From assembly GCA_947454705.1 (NCBI GenBank), contig CANGKZ010000001.1, forward strand, positions 124,001 to 188,000: 64,000 bases of DNA, in the 5' to 3' direction. The notes beneath the pieces were generated by a model. It was not told the origin of the DNA. It saw only the letters and a program-made list of their open reading frames with translations, and ran no database searches. Origin of the DNA: Verrucomicrobiota bacterium. GTDB taxonomy: Bacteria; Verrucomicrobiota; Verrucomicrobiia; Limisphaerales; UBA9464. Positions 8,876-17,228 of this stretch are shown in pieces (within the stretch, counting starts at the first letter, position 1; every line of letters starts with the position of its first letter). Position numbers and translations under genes: made by a program.

Positions 8876-9093
8876 GCAGACTCCCGCGACAACGAGCCCG
8901 GAGGGGCGACCAATGTTAAATGCTCAATTCAAAATGAAAAATGAGCGCTCCGCCCTGCCGTAAGGAGTACCGCATTCATGCGACTCGGGTAGGCGCGTCA
9001 TTCAATTCAAAATGCTCAATGAAGAACTAAAAAAGGATCCTTCGAACCCCGACTTTGGACCTTGGACTTGAGACTTTGGACTTACAGGTCCGC
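8876..9093. repeat. Intergenic region with short AT-richer direct repeats
   Basis: No gene is visible. The phrase ATTCAAAATG-CTCAAT style occurs twice (around 8920-8940 and 9002-9020). A run of near-copies of TTTGGACTT/CTTGGACTT lies at 9050-9082. Similar GGGCTTTGGACTC text occurs at 11300. This is low-complexity intergenic material, of unknown role. Confidence 0.45.
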
Positions 9094-11061
9094 CTAGGGA
9101 CCGTAAGTCACGTCGCGGAGACGGAAGAGGGTGGGGCGGCCTCCCACTTCAAAGACCTGGGTGATCGAGTCTGAGGTCGCCTCAAACGGTTCGCCTACCG
9201 GGGTCCACAGGTTGAGATCGCGCGAGGACTCCAGGACGTAGATTCGTCCCACCGTCACCGACTGGATCACCGCGACGGTGTTGACCTCCACCGCCACCGA
9301 GAACGGCGGTGTCGCTGCAAAGACCGGGGGATCAACGATCACCCGCGGGGCGCTGGTGTAGCCTGTACCAGCATTGGTAATCACCACACCGATGACGATT
9401 CCATTGGCGATCACCGCGGTTGCCGCCGCACCGGATCCGCCGCCACCGATCAACTGCACCTTGGGCACCTTCGTGTATCCGGAGCCAATCGCATTCACGA
9501 CGACGTCGGTGACAAATCCACCAGTGACAACGGCTGTAGCCTTCGCGGGCTCCGGCGTCGCGGGACGCGGTGGCTCGATCCGGACGATGGGCTGGCTGGT
9601 GTAGCCAATTCCGGCGCTCGTCATCTTGATGCCGGTCACAATGCCTCCGGAGACCGTGGCCACGGCTGTCGCCCCGGATCCGCCGCCTCCCAAAATCAGG
9701 ACACTCGGCACGTTGGTGTATCCGAACCCTCCCGAGGTGAGTTGAATTCCAACCACGAATCCATTGGCCAGCACGGCGCTTCCTTCAGCTCCAAGAGTGA
9801 AATCCGTGGTGGCGGGTTGCGGAGGAACAAATTGCTCCAGCGGGGTGATGGAGAGTTCGTCGGCATAAATGTGATCCTCCGGCGTCACATTCCCATCCAC
9901 CCCGAGGCGTGCGCCCACATTCACGACTCCTCCGTTGGTCGGGGCGGTGAAAACGGAATACAGGAACTGCCACCCCGCCACGTTGGTCCTGGCCACCACC
10001 CGACTCGTTCCAGGAGCATCCCAAAAATCGACGAAGACCTCGCCGTTGGAGGTCGCCGGGTTGACGCGCCGCACGAACGCACTCAGGACCACGCTGGCTC
10101 CGGGCTTCACTGGGTAGAGACCGTAATAGGTGACCGCCATGCCGGATCCATTGAACGTACCCACTCTCAAATCGACACCCCGTGCGCCGCTGTAGGCCGC
10201 GGAATTGCTGCGGAAGGCGGCCCCGGACGACCCGATGCTCTGGAACAGCTCCATGTCTCCAATTAGCGGTCCATACTGAGTATTCACCGGGAGCACGTAC
10301 GGCCCGGTCTCAAAGTTGCCTCCCGGCACGTTGGTCCAGGATCCGACGTTGCGCGCAAACGGCCCCACCAAAACTCCTCCCCGACGCGGCGGAACGAACT
10401 GGGCGAGCGGGGTCAGGGACAAGTCATCCACGTAGATCTCATCCTCCGGAGTGACATCGCCATCGATGTTCACACGCGCCCCCAGAGTGATGGGCCCGCC
10501 CAAAGCTGGAACCGTGAAAATGCCATACACGAACTGCCACTCGGAGGTCGTCGCGGGAACTGGAACGGGAGCCGTTCCGGGCGCCCCCCAGAAATCGAGG
10601 GCGACCGACGCCTTGGATCCCGTCGACTTGAGGCGTTTGACGAACGCGCTGAGGACCACGCTCTGTCCCGGCGGAAAAGTCAGCGTCTTGTAATAGGTCA
10701 GCGCAATGCCAGGTCCATTGAAACGGCCTGGCTTGAGATTGACGCCGCCGTTTCCATTGAAGGCCGCCAGCGAAGAACGCTGTGCTGTGCCGGATGCGCC
10801 CGCGCTCACAAACAACTCCATGTCGCCAAGCAATGGACCGTAGTTGGAGTTGACCGGCAGATTAGTCGGACCGTTTTCAAAATCCCCGCCAGGGACCAGG
10901 TTCCATCCCTGACCAGTGGAAAGAAAAGGTCCGACCAAGGCGTGGCTGTCGACGCCCGCCTGTCCAAACCCGGTGAGGAACGACGCAGCCAAGGCAGCGA
11001 TCCAGAGCGATACGCCGAAAAAGCAGCGGAGACGAGGAACGGAAGCAGATGGAAGGTTCAC
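9094..11061 (-). CDS. Large secreted protein with two tandem jelly-roll-like repeats and Gly-rich repeats
   Basis: No ATG fits the N-terminus. GTG at 11061 gives a signal peptide (SLWIAALAASFLTGFGQA); TTG at 11145 would add 28 residues. Two tandem units of about 165 residues follow, each running from LVGPF...VPGG-FE-GP through YGPL-GDMELF, VVLSAFV-R, DFWGAPGT or DFWDAPGT, to EDEIYVDDLS/EDHIYADELS and FVPP. They look like carbohydrate-binding-type beta-sandwiches. Next are three Gly-rich units of the form GYT-VP-V-L-GGGGSGA-A, common in exported proteins of this phylum, and a final YVLESSRDLNLWTPVG segment. The PVC-type C-terminus suggests a surface or secreted protein. I do not recognise an enzyme domain; binding or adhesion is the likely role. 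Confidence 0.7.
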   Translation of the reverse strand: MNLPSASVPRLRCFFGVSLWIAALAASFLTGFGQAGVDSHALVGPFLSTGQGWNLVPGGDFENGPTNLPVNSNYGPLLGDMELFVSAGASGTAQRSSLAAFNGNGGVNLKPGRFNGPGIALTYYKTLTFPPGQSVVLSAFVKRLKSTGSKASVALDFWGAPGTAPVPVPATTSEWQFVYGIFTVPALGGPITLGARVNIDGDVTPEDEIYVDDLSLTPLAQFVPPRRGGVLVGPFARNVGSWTNVPGGNFETGPYVLPVNTQYGPLIGDMELFQSIGSSGAAFRSNSAAYSGARGVDLRVGTFNGSGMAVTYYGLYPVKPGASVVLSAFVRRVNPATSNGEVFVDFWDAPGTSRVVARTNVAGWQFLYSVFTAPTNGGVVNVGARLGVDGNVTPEDHIYADELSITPLEQFVPPQPATTDFTLGAEGSAVLANGFVVGIQLTSGGFGYTNVPSVLILGGGGSGATAVATVSGGIVTGIKMTSAGIGYTSQPIVRIEPPRPATPEPAKATAVVTGGFVTDVVVNAIGSGYTKVPKVQLIGGGGSGAAATAVIANGIVIGVVITNAGTGYTSAPRVIVDPPVFAATPPFSVAVEVNTVAVIQSVTVGRIYVLESSRDLNLWTPVGEPFEATSDSITQVFEVGGRPTLFRLRDVTYGP

Positions 11062-11444
11062 GGGAAAAACGCCAAGCTCTGGCGGTAAGAGGTTTGAAGT
11101 GGATCCTTGTTCGGTGACGCCATCACAATCGTTCACAAATGTCAAGGATAGGCCTGAACTCCAGCGCTTTGCGCAAGCTCGGGTCCGCGTAAATCGGAAC
11201 TTCCTCCCAGACCCGATCGAATCTTACCAATCCACCGCAGGATCAAGCAGTACCATCCTCGGTACTCGTTCGATCCCCCCGACCTGGGGCTTGAGCCCTT
11301 GGGCTTTGGACTCGTTCCCTTTTCCCGTTTCAGTTTGACACATGCATAGGGGTTTTGCTTAGCCTCGCTAGGATTTCGCCTGACTCGTAATCACAATTGA
11401 TACCAATGGCGCACGAGAGCGAAACCGAAACTGCCCCAAAACCC

Positions 11445-12374
11445 ATGATAAGAATCCCCCGTTCACTCTGGATCTCCTGCGTTGCGCTGCTCGGCCTGGC
11501 GTCAGGCCCTTCGCTGTTGGCGGAGGACGACCAGTGCGGTGATTTCCAGAAAAGCTCGTTTTCCCTGAACCCGCGCCACGCGGCCAAGGGAGCCCCCACC
11601 GTAGGGAGCCTCGGGGCCATTACGCCCGTGATCACCTATCACGGCGGCGCGCTGATCGGAACGCCCACGGTGTACGTCGTTTGGTACGGCAATTGGAATC
11701 AAGGCAACGGCACCGACACCCCGGCCGGACAGCAGATCGTCCGCGATTTCCTCCAGTCGGTCGGCGGGTCGCCGTACTACAACATCAACACCACCTACTC
11801 CGTCTCCGGCAAGACCATCACCGGCAACGTCGTGTGGGGCGGTGAAACCACCGACACCGGATCCAAGGGCACGACCCTGACCGACACCGCGGTTCGCACC
11901 GTGATTGCCAATGCGATCACCGCCAAGAAGCTCCCCAACGACGCCAACGGCATCTACCTGCTGCTATCGTCCTCCAACGTCGCCGAAAGCTCCGGCTTCT
12001 GCTCCCGTTACTGCGGCTGGCACACCTACGGCTCGGTGAGCGGCAAGAAGATCCGCTACTCCTTTGTCGGCAACGCTGCGCGCTGCCTCAACGGATGCGC
12101 TGCGCAGACCGTGAGCCCCAACGGCAACGCCGGTGTGGACGGCATGCTCTCGGTGATCGCCCACGAACTCGAGGAAGCCACCACGGATCCCGACCTCAAC
12201 GGATGGTACGACAGCGCCGGCGCGGAAAACGGCGACAAGTGCGCCTGGACTTTTGGAGCCACCCAGGTGCTGCCGAACGGTGCCTACTACAACATGACCC
12301 TCGGCAGCCGCAATTACCTCATCCAGCGCAATCTCAAGATTGTGTCCGGTGTGAACTACTGCGTGATCCAATAA
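11445..12374 (+). CDS. EXORDIUM / phosphate-induced protein 1 (PHI-1) family secreted protein
   Basis: About 309 residues. The ATG at 11445 gives a typical signal peptide (MIRIPRSLWISCVALLGLASG...LLA); an ATG at 11406 adds 13 residues. The mature protein matches the plant EXORDIUM/PHI-1 family along its length: YHGGALIGTPTVYVVWYGNW, then IVRDFLQSVGGSPYYNINTTY, GNVVWGGETTD, GIYLLLSSSNV, FCSRYCGWHTY, VDGMLSVIAHELEEATTDP and a Cys-containing C-terminus. Plant members are cell-wall proteins linked to growth under low carbon; the molecular activity is unknown. The HELEE motif (near 12162) hints at a metal site. Seven cysteines in the mature part suggest disulfides. A strong terminator follows at 12414. 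Confidence 0.88.
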   Translation: MIRIPRSLWISCVALLGLASGPSLLAEDDQCGDFQKSSFSLNPRHAAKGAPTVGSLGAITPVITYHGGALIGTPTVYVVWYGNWNQGNGTDTPAGQQIVRDFLQSVGGSPYYNINTTYSVSGKTITGNVVWGGETTDTGSKGTTLTDTAVRTVIANAITAKKLPNDANGIYLLLSSSNVAESSGFCSRYCGWHTYGSVSGKKIRYSFVGNAARCLNGCAAQTVSPNGNAGVDGMLSVIAHELEEATTDPDLNGWYDSAGAENGDKCAWTFGATQVLPNGAYYNMTLGSRNYLIQRNLKIVSGVNYCVIQ

Positions 12375-12413
12375 TCCGGCGGTCCGGAGATTACAAATTC
12401 AGCCCTGTGGATG

Positions 12414-12439
12414 CTCCCCCGGTTCGCCGGGGGAGTTTT
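12414..12439 (+). terminator. Rho-independent terminator after the EXORDIUM-like gene
   Basis: A perfect 9-base stem (CTCCCCCGG / CCGGGGGAG) closes a TTCG tetraloop and is followed by TTTTCATTT. It begins 40 bases after the stop codon. This is the clearest intrinsic terminator in the window. Confidence 0.9.
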
Positions 12440-12490
12440 CATTTCGGGGCCCGGTTTCAGACAACGCTCGAACCGAACCGCTGAAGTTCA

Positions 12491-12640
12491 AACCACAGAT
12501 TCACACAGATTCACACAGATTGGAGGGGGAGAAAAGTAGTACGGCGCAGGCAGAACCTCCTAACCGTCTGCATGATTCATGACTCCGTCCGTTCCGCTCC
12601 TTTGAATCTGTGTTTATCCGTGTCCATCTGTGGTTAAACT
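12491..12640. repeat. Dispersed CATCTG-TTTATC repeat with short tandem CACAGATT copies
   Basis: At 12495-12520 the phrase CACAGATT(CA) recurs three times. At 12602-12640 lies ATCTGTGTTTATCCGTGTCC-ATCTGTGGTTAAACT. Relatives occur at 19457-19500 and 57331-57377 (both with GCGTTTATCTGCGTC). It is intergenic between convergent genes and contains no gene. Confidence 0.65.
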
Positions 12641-12645
12641 CTGCT

Positions 12646-13473
12646 TCAATTTCCAGAGGTCGGTTTCAGCAATCGATCGAGGACGGCCTGAAACTTTTTG
12701 ATCGGCTCCACGCCGGTGAAGATCTCTTCGGAACGGATCACGATTCCGGAATCGTCGCAGGTGCCGATGAGAAATGTCGGCGTTCCTCGGATCCCCATTC
12801 GATCTGCGAGGGCGAGGCTGCGACGGATCGGGTCGCGGTATCGATGACTCTCCATGCAGGCCCGAAACGGTTCCGCCTCGATCCCGATGGCCGAGATCCA
12901 CTTCGCTGACGACTCCGCAGAATAGGGAGATTGGTCCAGGTAGAGCAGGTCGTGCATGTCCCAGAACCGGCCCTGCTCCCCGGCGCATCGTGCGGCCTCG
13001 GACTTGGCCAGGGCATCGGCATCGTTGCGGTCCGGCAGATCGCGGAACAGCAGACGCACCTTCCCGGTCCGCAGGTACTGCTCCTCCAACTTGGGATACA
13101 CCTCGCGTTCAAACTCCGCGCAGTGCGAGCAGTTAAAATCGGAAAACACCACCACCGCGACGTGCGCGTTGGTGGAACCCCGGAAGGGCTCGCCGCGGAC
13201 ATTCAGGGTGACGAACGGCTTGGGTTCCTCGGCCGGGACCACATCCTTTCGCACGCCTGAACCCTGGATCTCCAGCCGGAGCTGACGCAGCTCCTCCATC
13301 AACATCCGCTGCCCCTCGCGAAGCTCGGCGATCTGTTTCTCCAGCGACTCGATGGTCGCGACCGACTTCGATCCCGGGGCCGTTGTCTCCGCAGCGACAC
13401 CGCGAAGAACCGATCCCAGCAAAAGCAATCCACACGCAACCGCACGCGAAGTCCGAAACCGAATCAAAGCCAT
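12646..13473 (-). CDS. DsbA-like exported thiol:disulfide oxidoreductase
   Basis: 275 residues. An N-terminal signal peptide (GLLLLGSVLRGVAA) is followed by a short coiled coil (IESLEKQIAELREGQRMLMEELRQ) and a DsbA/BdbD-type thioredoxin domain. The domain holds VVVFSDFNCSHCAEFEREVYPKL with the active-site CSHC (Cys115, Cys118), an inserted helical part (CAGEQGRFWDMHDLL), and the cis-Pro loop GIRGTPTFLIG. It should form or exchange disulfides in periplasmic proteins. Its 3' end faces the cysteine-rich EXORDIUM-like gene. No DsbB-like partner is present nearby. Confidence 0.9.
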   Translation of the reverse strand: MALIRFRTSRAVACGLLLLGSVLRGVAAETTAPGSKSVATIESLEKQIAELREGQRMLMEELRQLRLEIQGSGVRKDVVPAEEPKPFVTLNVRGEPFRGSTNAHVAVVVFSDFNCSHCAEFEREVYPKLEEQYLRTGKVRLLFRDLPDRNDADALAKSEAARCAGEQGRFWDMHDLLYLDQSPYSAESSAKWISAIGIEAEPFRACMESHRYRDPIRRSLALADRMGIRGTPTFLIGTCDDSGIVIRSEEIFTGVEPIKKFQAVLDRLLKPTSGN

Positions 13474-13598
13474 GCGTCCACCCTGCGCCGCCCGACCCGA
13501 CGAGGCAAGCCACGCGACCGCATCACGATTGAAACACTGCGCCCCTCAATTCCGTGAAATCGGTGAAATCCGTGTCCCTCCCCCGACCGGGCCGAACC

Positions 13599-14480
13599 TC
13601 AGTACCGGTACCCCAGGGCGAGCTGCACGTAGGCCGCGCCGTCGCCGTTGAACTGGAGGTGAACGTCATCCAGCACGAAGCGGCGGTCGATCATCCAGCC
13701 GCCGTCCAGCGACGCGTAGAATCCCTTGGGTCCACCCCAGCGGGCGCCGGCGCCAACGCGGATTTCTCGATAGCTCGCGATTTGATCGTCCATCGCCGGT
13801 AGACCGTGGTCGCGACCATACTTCGCATTCAGATGATAGGCGCCACCGGTCAGCTCACCGCCGATGAACAGCATGAGATCCTCCGTAGGACGATACTGGA
13901 TCTGCGGACGCGGCAGCATCAGCGACAGCGTCCAGTGCTCCGCAAACCGCCAGCGAACGCCGGGCCCGCCCACCACCGGCATGTCGCGCGGACCATCCAC
14001 ACTCACCGACACAAACACCTGCAGGTCTGGATTGATCGTGTAGCCCACGCCGCCCAGGAATGGGGCATTGAAGTCCTTCCCGCTGATCTCCTCGAAATCG
14101 GAATAGAGCCCGGGCGACACTTCACCGAATGCCTGCCAGCCCTCGCGGAATCGCCACGTGGCCGAGAGCGGAACTGCAATCGACTGCAGATTCGCCGGCA
14201 GCGGATTGCTCGCCTCACGGCCGAAGTCCCAGCGCGTGTACGCCACCCCGGCGCCCCAGCTCAGTTCGGCCCCAGGTTGGAAGACCCCCTTGTATTCAAG
14301 CCGCGTACGAGCGGCATCGATGCTGCCCAACTGGCGGGTTCCGAGACGAATGTCGGCACCTGCGGAGTAGCCCGCGCTGACCTCCAAGGATCCGGCATAG
14401 GAGCCACCTTCGGGACGACCTTGGGCCACTGCGCCACCGATCGCCAGACCGGCGGCCATCATCAGAAATGGAGTCTTCAT
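13599..14480 (-). CDS. Predicted outer-membrane beta-barrel protein (DUF6268-like)
   Basis: 293 residues from the ATG at 14480, with a signal peptide (MKTPFLMMAAGLAIGGAVAQG). The rest is a run of alternating amphipathic beta-strands (SLEVSAGYSAGADIRLG, TRLEYKGVFQPGAELSWGAGVAY, VRWRFAEHWTLSLMLPRPQIQYRP) and ends with an aromatic residue (LALGYRY), as outer-membrane barrels do. It resembles the DUF6268 group seen in Verrucomicrobia and Bacteroidota. Transport or structural function is not known. The neighbour upstream on the same strand is the ChbG-like gene. Confidence 0.65.
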   Translation of the reverse strand: MKTPFLMMAAGLAIGGAVAQGRPEGGSYAGSLEVSAGYSAGADIRLGTRQLGSIDAARTRLEYKGVFQPGAELSWGAGVAYTRWDFGREASNPLPANLQSIAVPLSATWRFREGWQAFGEVSPGLYSDFEEISGKDFNAPFLGGVGYTINPDLQVFVSVSVDGPRDMPVVGGPGVRWRFAEHWTLSLMLPRPQIQYRPTEDLMLFIGGELTGGAYHLNAKYGRDHGLPAMDDQIASYREIRVGAGARWGGPKGFYASLDGGWMIDRRFVLDDVHLQFNGDGAAYVQLALGYRY

Positions 14481-14635
14481 GTTGGTCCGCCAACCTTCAC
14501 CAAAAGTGGAGAACCGCAACCCTCCAAATCCGAAGGCGGGTTGAACCTATTTTGATACCCACACTCGAAGCTCCGATCTCGCTGTCGCTGCGCCTCTGCG
14601 GTGAGAATGCCGATTCCTGATTGAAGGCGCGCCCC

Positions 14636-15631
14636 TTACGGCATGTCCGCAGCCTTGCGACGCCGTTCCGCCAGCTCGCGCCAGGTGGTCTGCAGAATTC
14701 CCCGTTCCTGGAGCAGCTGTCGCACCCGCGGATCGGTGAGGCATTGCAGGTCCGCCCGACGCGACTCGCTGGAGCCCGTGATGATCGGAAACTCCTCCGT
14801 CGGCCGCGACGCATGGAACAGAATCTCGGTGACCCCGGGCTTCAACTCGCGGAGCAGTTGGAGGAGCTTTTCCATCTTCTCCTCCGGCTTCCAGCCATAC
14901 GACCCGGTGTGCAGGTCATCCAACACCGGCAGACCTGCATTCCAAATCTGCTTCACCCAGGGCTTGAGATAATCCATGGCCTCCCCGTTCTCGAGGCGGC
15001 TGTGAACTCCATTGGCGCCCACGGCAAGGATCGGAACCCGCTTTTCAATTCCCACCTTGGCGAAGCGTTCGAAGAATTCCTTCCGCGCGAACAGCGTACC
15101 CATGTGGGAATCGATGTGGGTGATGGGCAGCCCCATGGTTTCGGCGCGATCGATCTGCGCGCGGATCTCGCGCTCCACCTCGTCGGGCGTGCCCTTGAGC
15201 ACCGTCGCCGCCGAACTCCGCCACAGGCATCCCTCGGGATCGGTGAGCCCAGGCACCTGGCTCTTTCCCGCCACGGGGCCCCATCGATACGGACCCCATT
15301 CCGAATTCATGGTGATGTGGAGACCGCTGTCGACTTCCGGATGCGCCTTGAGGTAGGTCGCGATTTCCGGAACCCAGGGACACGGCATCATCACCGCCCA
15401 CGACGTCGCCACACCCCGCGACACGGCCTCCGTGGCACCCAAATTTGATGCATGCGACATGCCCACATCATCCACATGCAGCAGCACCACCACATCGGTG
15501 CGCTTCCACCCGAGCCGTTCGGCAAACGTGGATTCCTCCGCCGCAGCGGCCGTGAGGGCGCTCGCGCTCATGCAGACTGCGGCAACCGTCACGCCCGCAA
15601 CGAGCCCGGCAGCCTGGTGAACCCGGTTCAT
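14636..15631 (-). CDS. ChbG/YdjC-family carbohydrate deacetylase, exported
   Basis: 331 residues from the ATG at 15631, with a signal peptide (LVAGVTVAAVCMSASALTAAAAE). The YdjC/ChbG fold is shown by VVLLHVDDVGMSHASN (Asp pair for metal and catalysis), GVATSWAVMMPCPW, VDSGLHITMNSEW (metal His), and THIDSHMGTLF (HxDSH motif). ChbG removes acetyl groups from chito-oligosaccharides; related proteins act on other N- or O-acetylated sugars. The signal peptide implies action in the periplasm, unlike cytoplasmic ChbG, so the substrate is probably an extracellular sugar (inference). Confidence 0.82.
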   Translation of the reverse strand: MNRVHQAAGLVAGVTVAAVCMSASALTAAAAEESTFAERLGWKRTDVVVLLHVDDVGMSHASNLGATEAVSRGVATSWAVMMPCPWVPEIATYLKAHPEVDSGLHITMNSEWGPYRWGPVAGKSQVPGLTDPEGCLWRSSAATVLKGTPDEVEREIRAQIDRAETMGLPITHIDSHMGTLFARKEFFERFAKVGIEKRVPILAVGANGVHSRLENGEAMDYLKPWVKQIWNAGLPVLDDLHTGSYGWKPEEKMEKLLQLLRELKPGVTEILFHASRPTEEFPIITGSSESRRADLQCLTDPRVRQLLQERGILQTTWRELAERRRKAADMP

Positions 15632-15948
15632 AACGGCGTTGAGACCCGAGGAGAAGCGGCGCATCGATGGCATGGATCACGAATACCAGCCACACCCGGT
15701 GAAGGCGAAAAGGAATCTGGAACCGGAGGATCAATGCAGCGCTTCGGAGGCCCACACGGCTAAGTCTCGCCTGCTTACGAGTCGCGCCTTTTGCGCACAG
15801 CGTGTGCTCGCGATTCACACCCGTGCGCGGAAGACACAGTATCTTTTCCCCAAGATTCTGCGTTACGGACTGGGCGCATGAATCCCACCTGTTGCCGTTG
15901 GTGCGAGTGAAGGGATTCGTTAAACCTCAAACCAGGAGATCCTGCGTC
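15632..15948. other. Divergent intergenic region (317 bases)
   Basis: It separates the minus-strand deacetylase from the plus-strand PEP-CTERM gene and so must hold both promoters. An AGGAG at 15934-15938 is the best Shine-Dalgarno in the window and fixes the start at 15949. I see no convincing -35/-10 pair, sigma-54 site or riboswitch. Confidence 0.5.
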
Positions 15949-17058
15949 ATGAATCCGTCCCCCTCCCGTCGGTTGTTGTTTGGACTTGGCCTTTGCCTTG
16001 CCGTTGCGCGCCCGGTCGTGGCCGACGCATTTCAAAACGGCAATCTGGTGGTACTCCAAGTCGGCGATGGCTCGGCACCACTCAGCTCCGCAGCGACGGC
16101 GGTCTCCCTGCTCGAATACTCCACGACCGGAGTTCTCCAGCAGACTCTGAATCTTCCGAGCCAAAGCGGGACGGCACGCCTGACCCAGGCGGGAAGCTCC
16201 ACCAGTGAAGGCTATATTTCGTTGTCGGCCGATGGGACCTCACTGGCGGTGGTTGGATACGATGCGGTGGCGGGCACGGTCGGCATCGCCTCCACCACCG
16301 CCAGTCTGCGCAACCGGGTAATCGATTCGGTATCGTTCACCGGAGACATTGTTCGCTTCGCGGGTTCGGGGTCGTTGTTGAGCGGCCAGAACATTCGTTC
16401 GGGAGTCATCGCCGGAAGCGATGCATGGGCGGTGGGTTCCTCTGCCGGAGCGATCGTCATGACCGGATCCACCCCGGGCAGCATTTACAACGGGATCACC
16501 TCGCTGCGCGTGGCGAACGTGTCGAATGGCAACCTCACCTTCAGCACGCAGTCAGGCACCACCACGCGCGGCATCTATCAATTCAGCGGATTGCCGACGG
16601 CCTCCGCGATGCCGAGTCAGGTCATCACCACCGACTCCACATCGGCACCGGTGGATTTCAGTTTCAGTCCCGACGCAAGTGTTGCCTACATCGCGGATGA
16701 ACGGGCCTCGGCCGGTGGCGGTGTTCAGAAGTGGGTGAACTTAGGCGGGACTTGGAGTCTTAGCTACACGCTCAGTGCAGGATCTGGGCGGGGGGCGCGC
16801 GGACTGGCGGTGGATTTCTCGGGATTGAACCCGACGGTCTTTGCCACCACCACGCAGAATGAATTGATCAAGATCGTGGACACCGGCAGCAGCGCGGCGC
16901 CCACGATTCTGGCAACTGCGGGAGCCAACGTGGCGTACCGTGGGCTGGAGTTCGTCCCCATTCCGGAACCTGGTGAGACCGCTGCAATGACCGGCGCCGG
17001 ACTCCTCGCGCTCGCGGCCCTGCACCGTCGCTGGAAACGCGCGGACCGGCGGGATTGA
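15949..17058 (+). CDS. PEP-CTERM sorting-signal exported protein
   Basis: 369 residues, with start fixed by AGGAG ten bases upstream. Signal peptide: SRRLLFGLGLCLAVARPVVA. The body is rich in Ser/Thr/Gly/Ala with repeated beta-type strands (VVGYDAVAGTVGIASTTASL, DFSFSPDASVAYIADERA), resembling a beta-propeller-like surface protein. The C-terminus carries a PEP-CTERM tail: IPEPGE, a hydrophobic stretch TAAMTGAGLLALAAL, then HRRWKR. Such tails are recognised by exosortase, which moves the protein to the cell surface with exopolysaccharide. The only exosortase in view (4977-6185) seems broken, so a working copy should lie elsewhere. The body function is unknown. Confidence 0.82.
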   Translation: MNPSPSRRLLFGLGLCLAVARPVVADAFQNGNLVVLQVGDGSAPLSSAATAVSLLEYSTTGVLQQTLNLPSQSGTARLTQAGSSTSEGYISLSADGTSLAVVGYDAVAGTVGIASTTASLRNRVIDSVSFTGDIVRFAGSGSLLSGQNIRSGVIAGSDAWAVGSSAGAIVMTGSTPGSIYNGITSLRVANVSNGNLTFSTQSGTTTRGIYQFSGLPTASAMPSQVITTDSTSAPVDFSFSPDASVAYIADERASAGGGVQKWVNLGGTWSLSYTLSAGSGRGARGLAVDFSGLNPTVFATTTQNELIKIVDTGSSAAPTILATAGANVAYRGLEFVPIPEPGETAAMTGAGLLALAALHRRWKRADRRD

Positions 17059-17168
17059 ATTTGGAAAACCGGAAAGCAGGAGCGGAGGAAACCGGGAATC
17101 CAGAATCCAAAATCTGCTTCTTCAACGCTGTCCCCTCAGAACGCGACCAGTCGCGGTTAAGGAGACTG

Positions 17169-17205
17169 GGAGACTGGCGGCCCGAACCCGCCAGTCTCCG
17201 CATCT
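17169..17205. terminator. Long perfect hairpin between convergent genes
   Basis: A 12-base perfect stem (GGAGACTGGCGG / CCGCCAGTCTCC) with a 7-base loop lies between the ends of the PEP-CTERM gene and the gene at 17229-18848. A short T-run (CTTTT) follows on the plus strand. It could end transcription from both sides, though the T tract is weak. Confidence 0.55.
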
Positions 17206-17228
17206 TTTGCTGCTGACGACTGGGTGCC

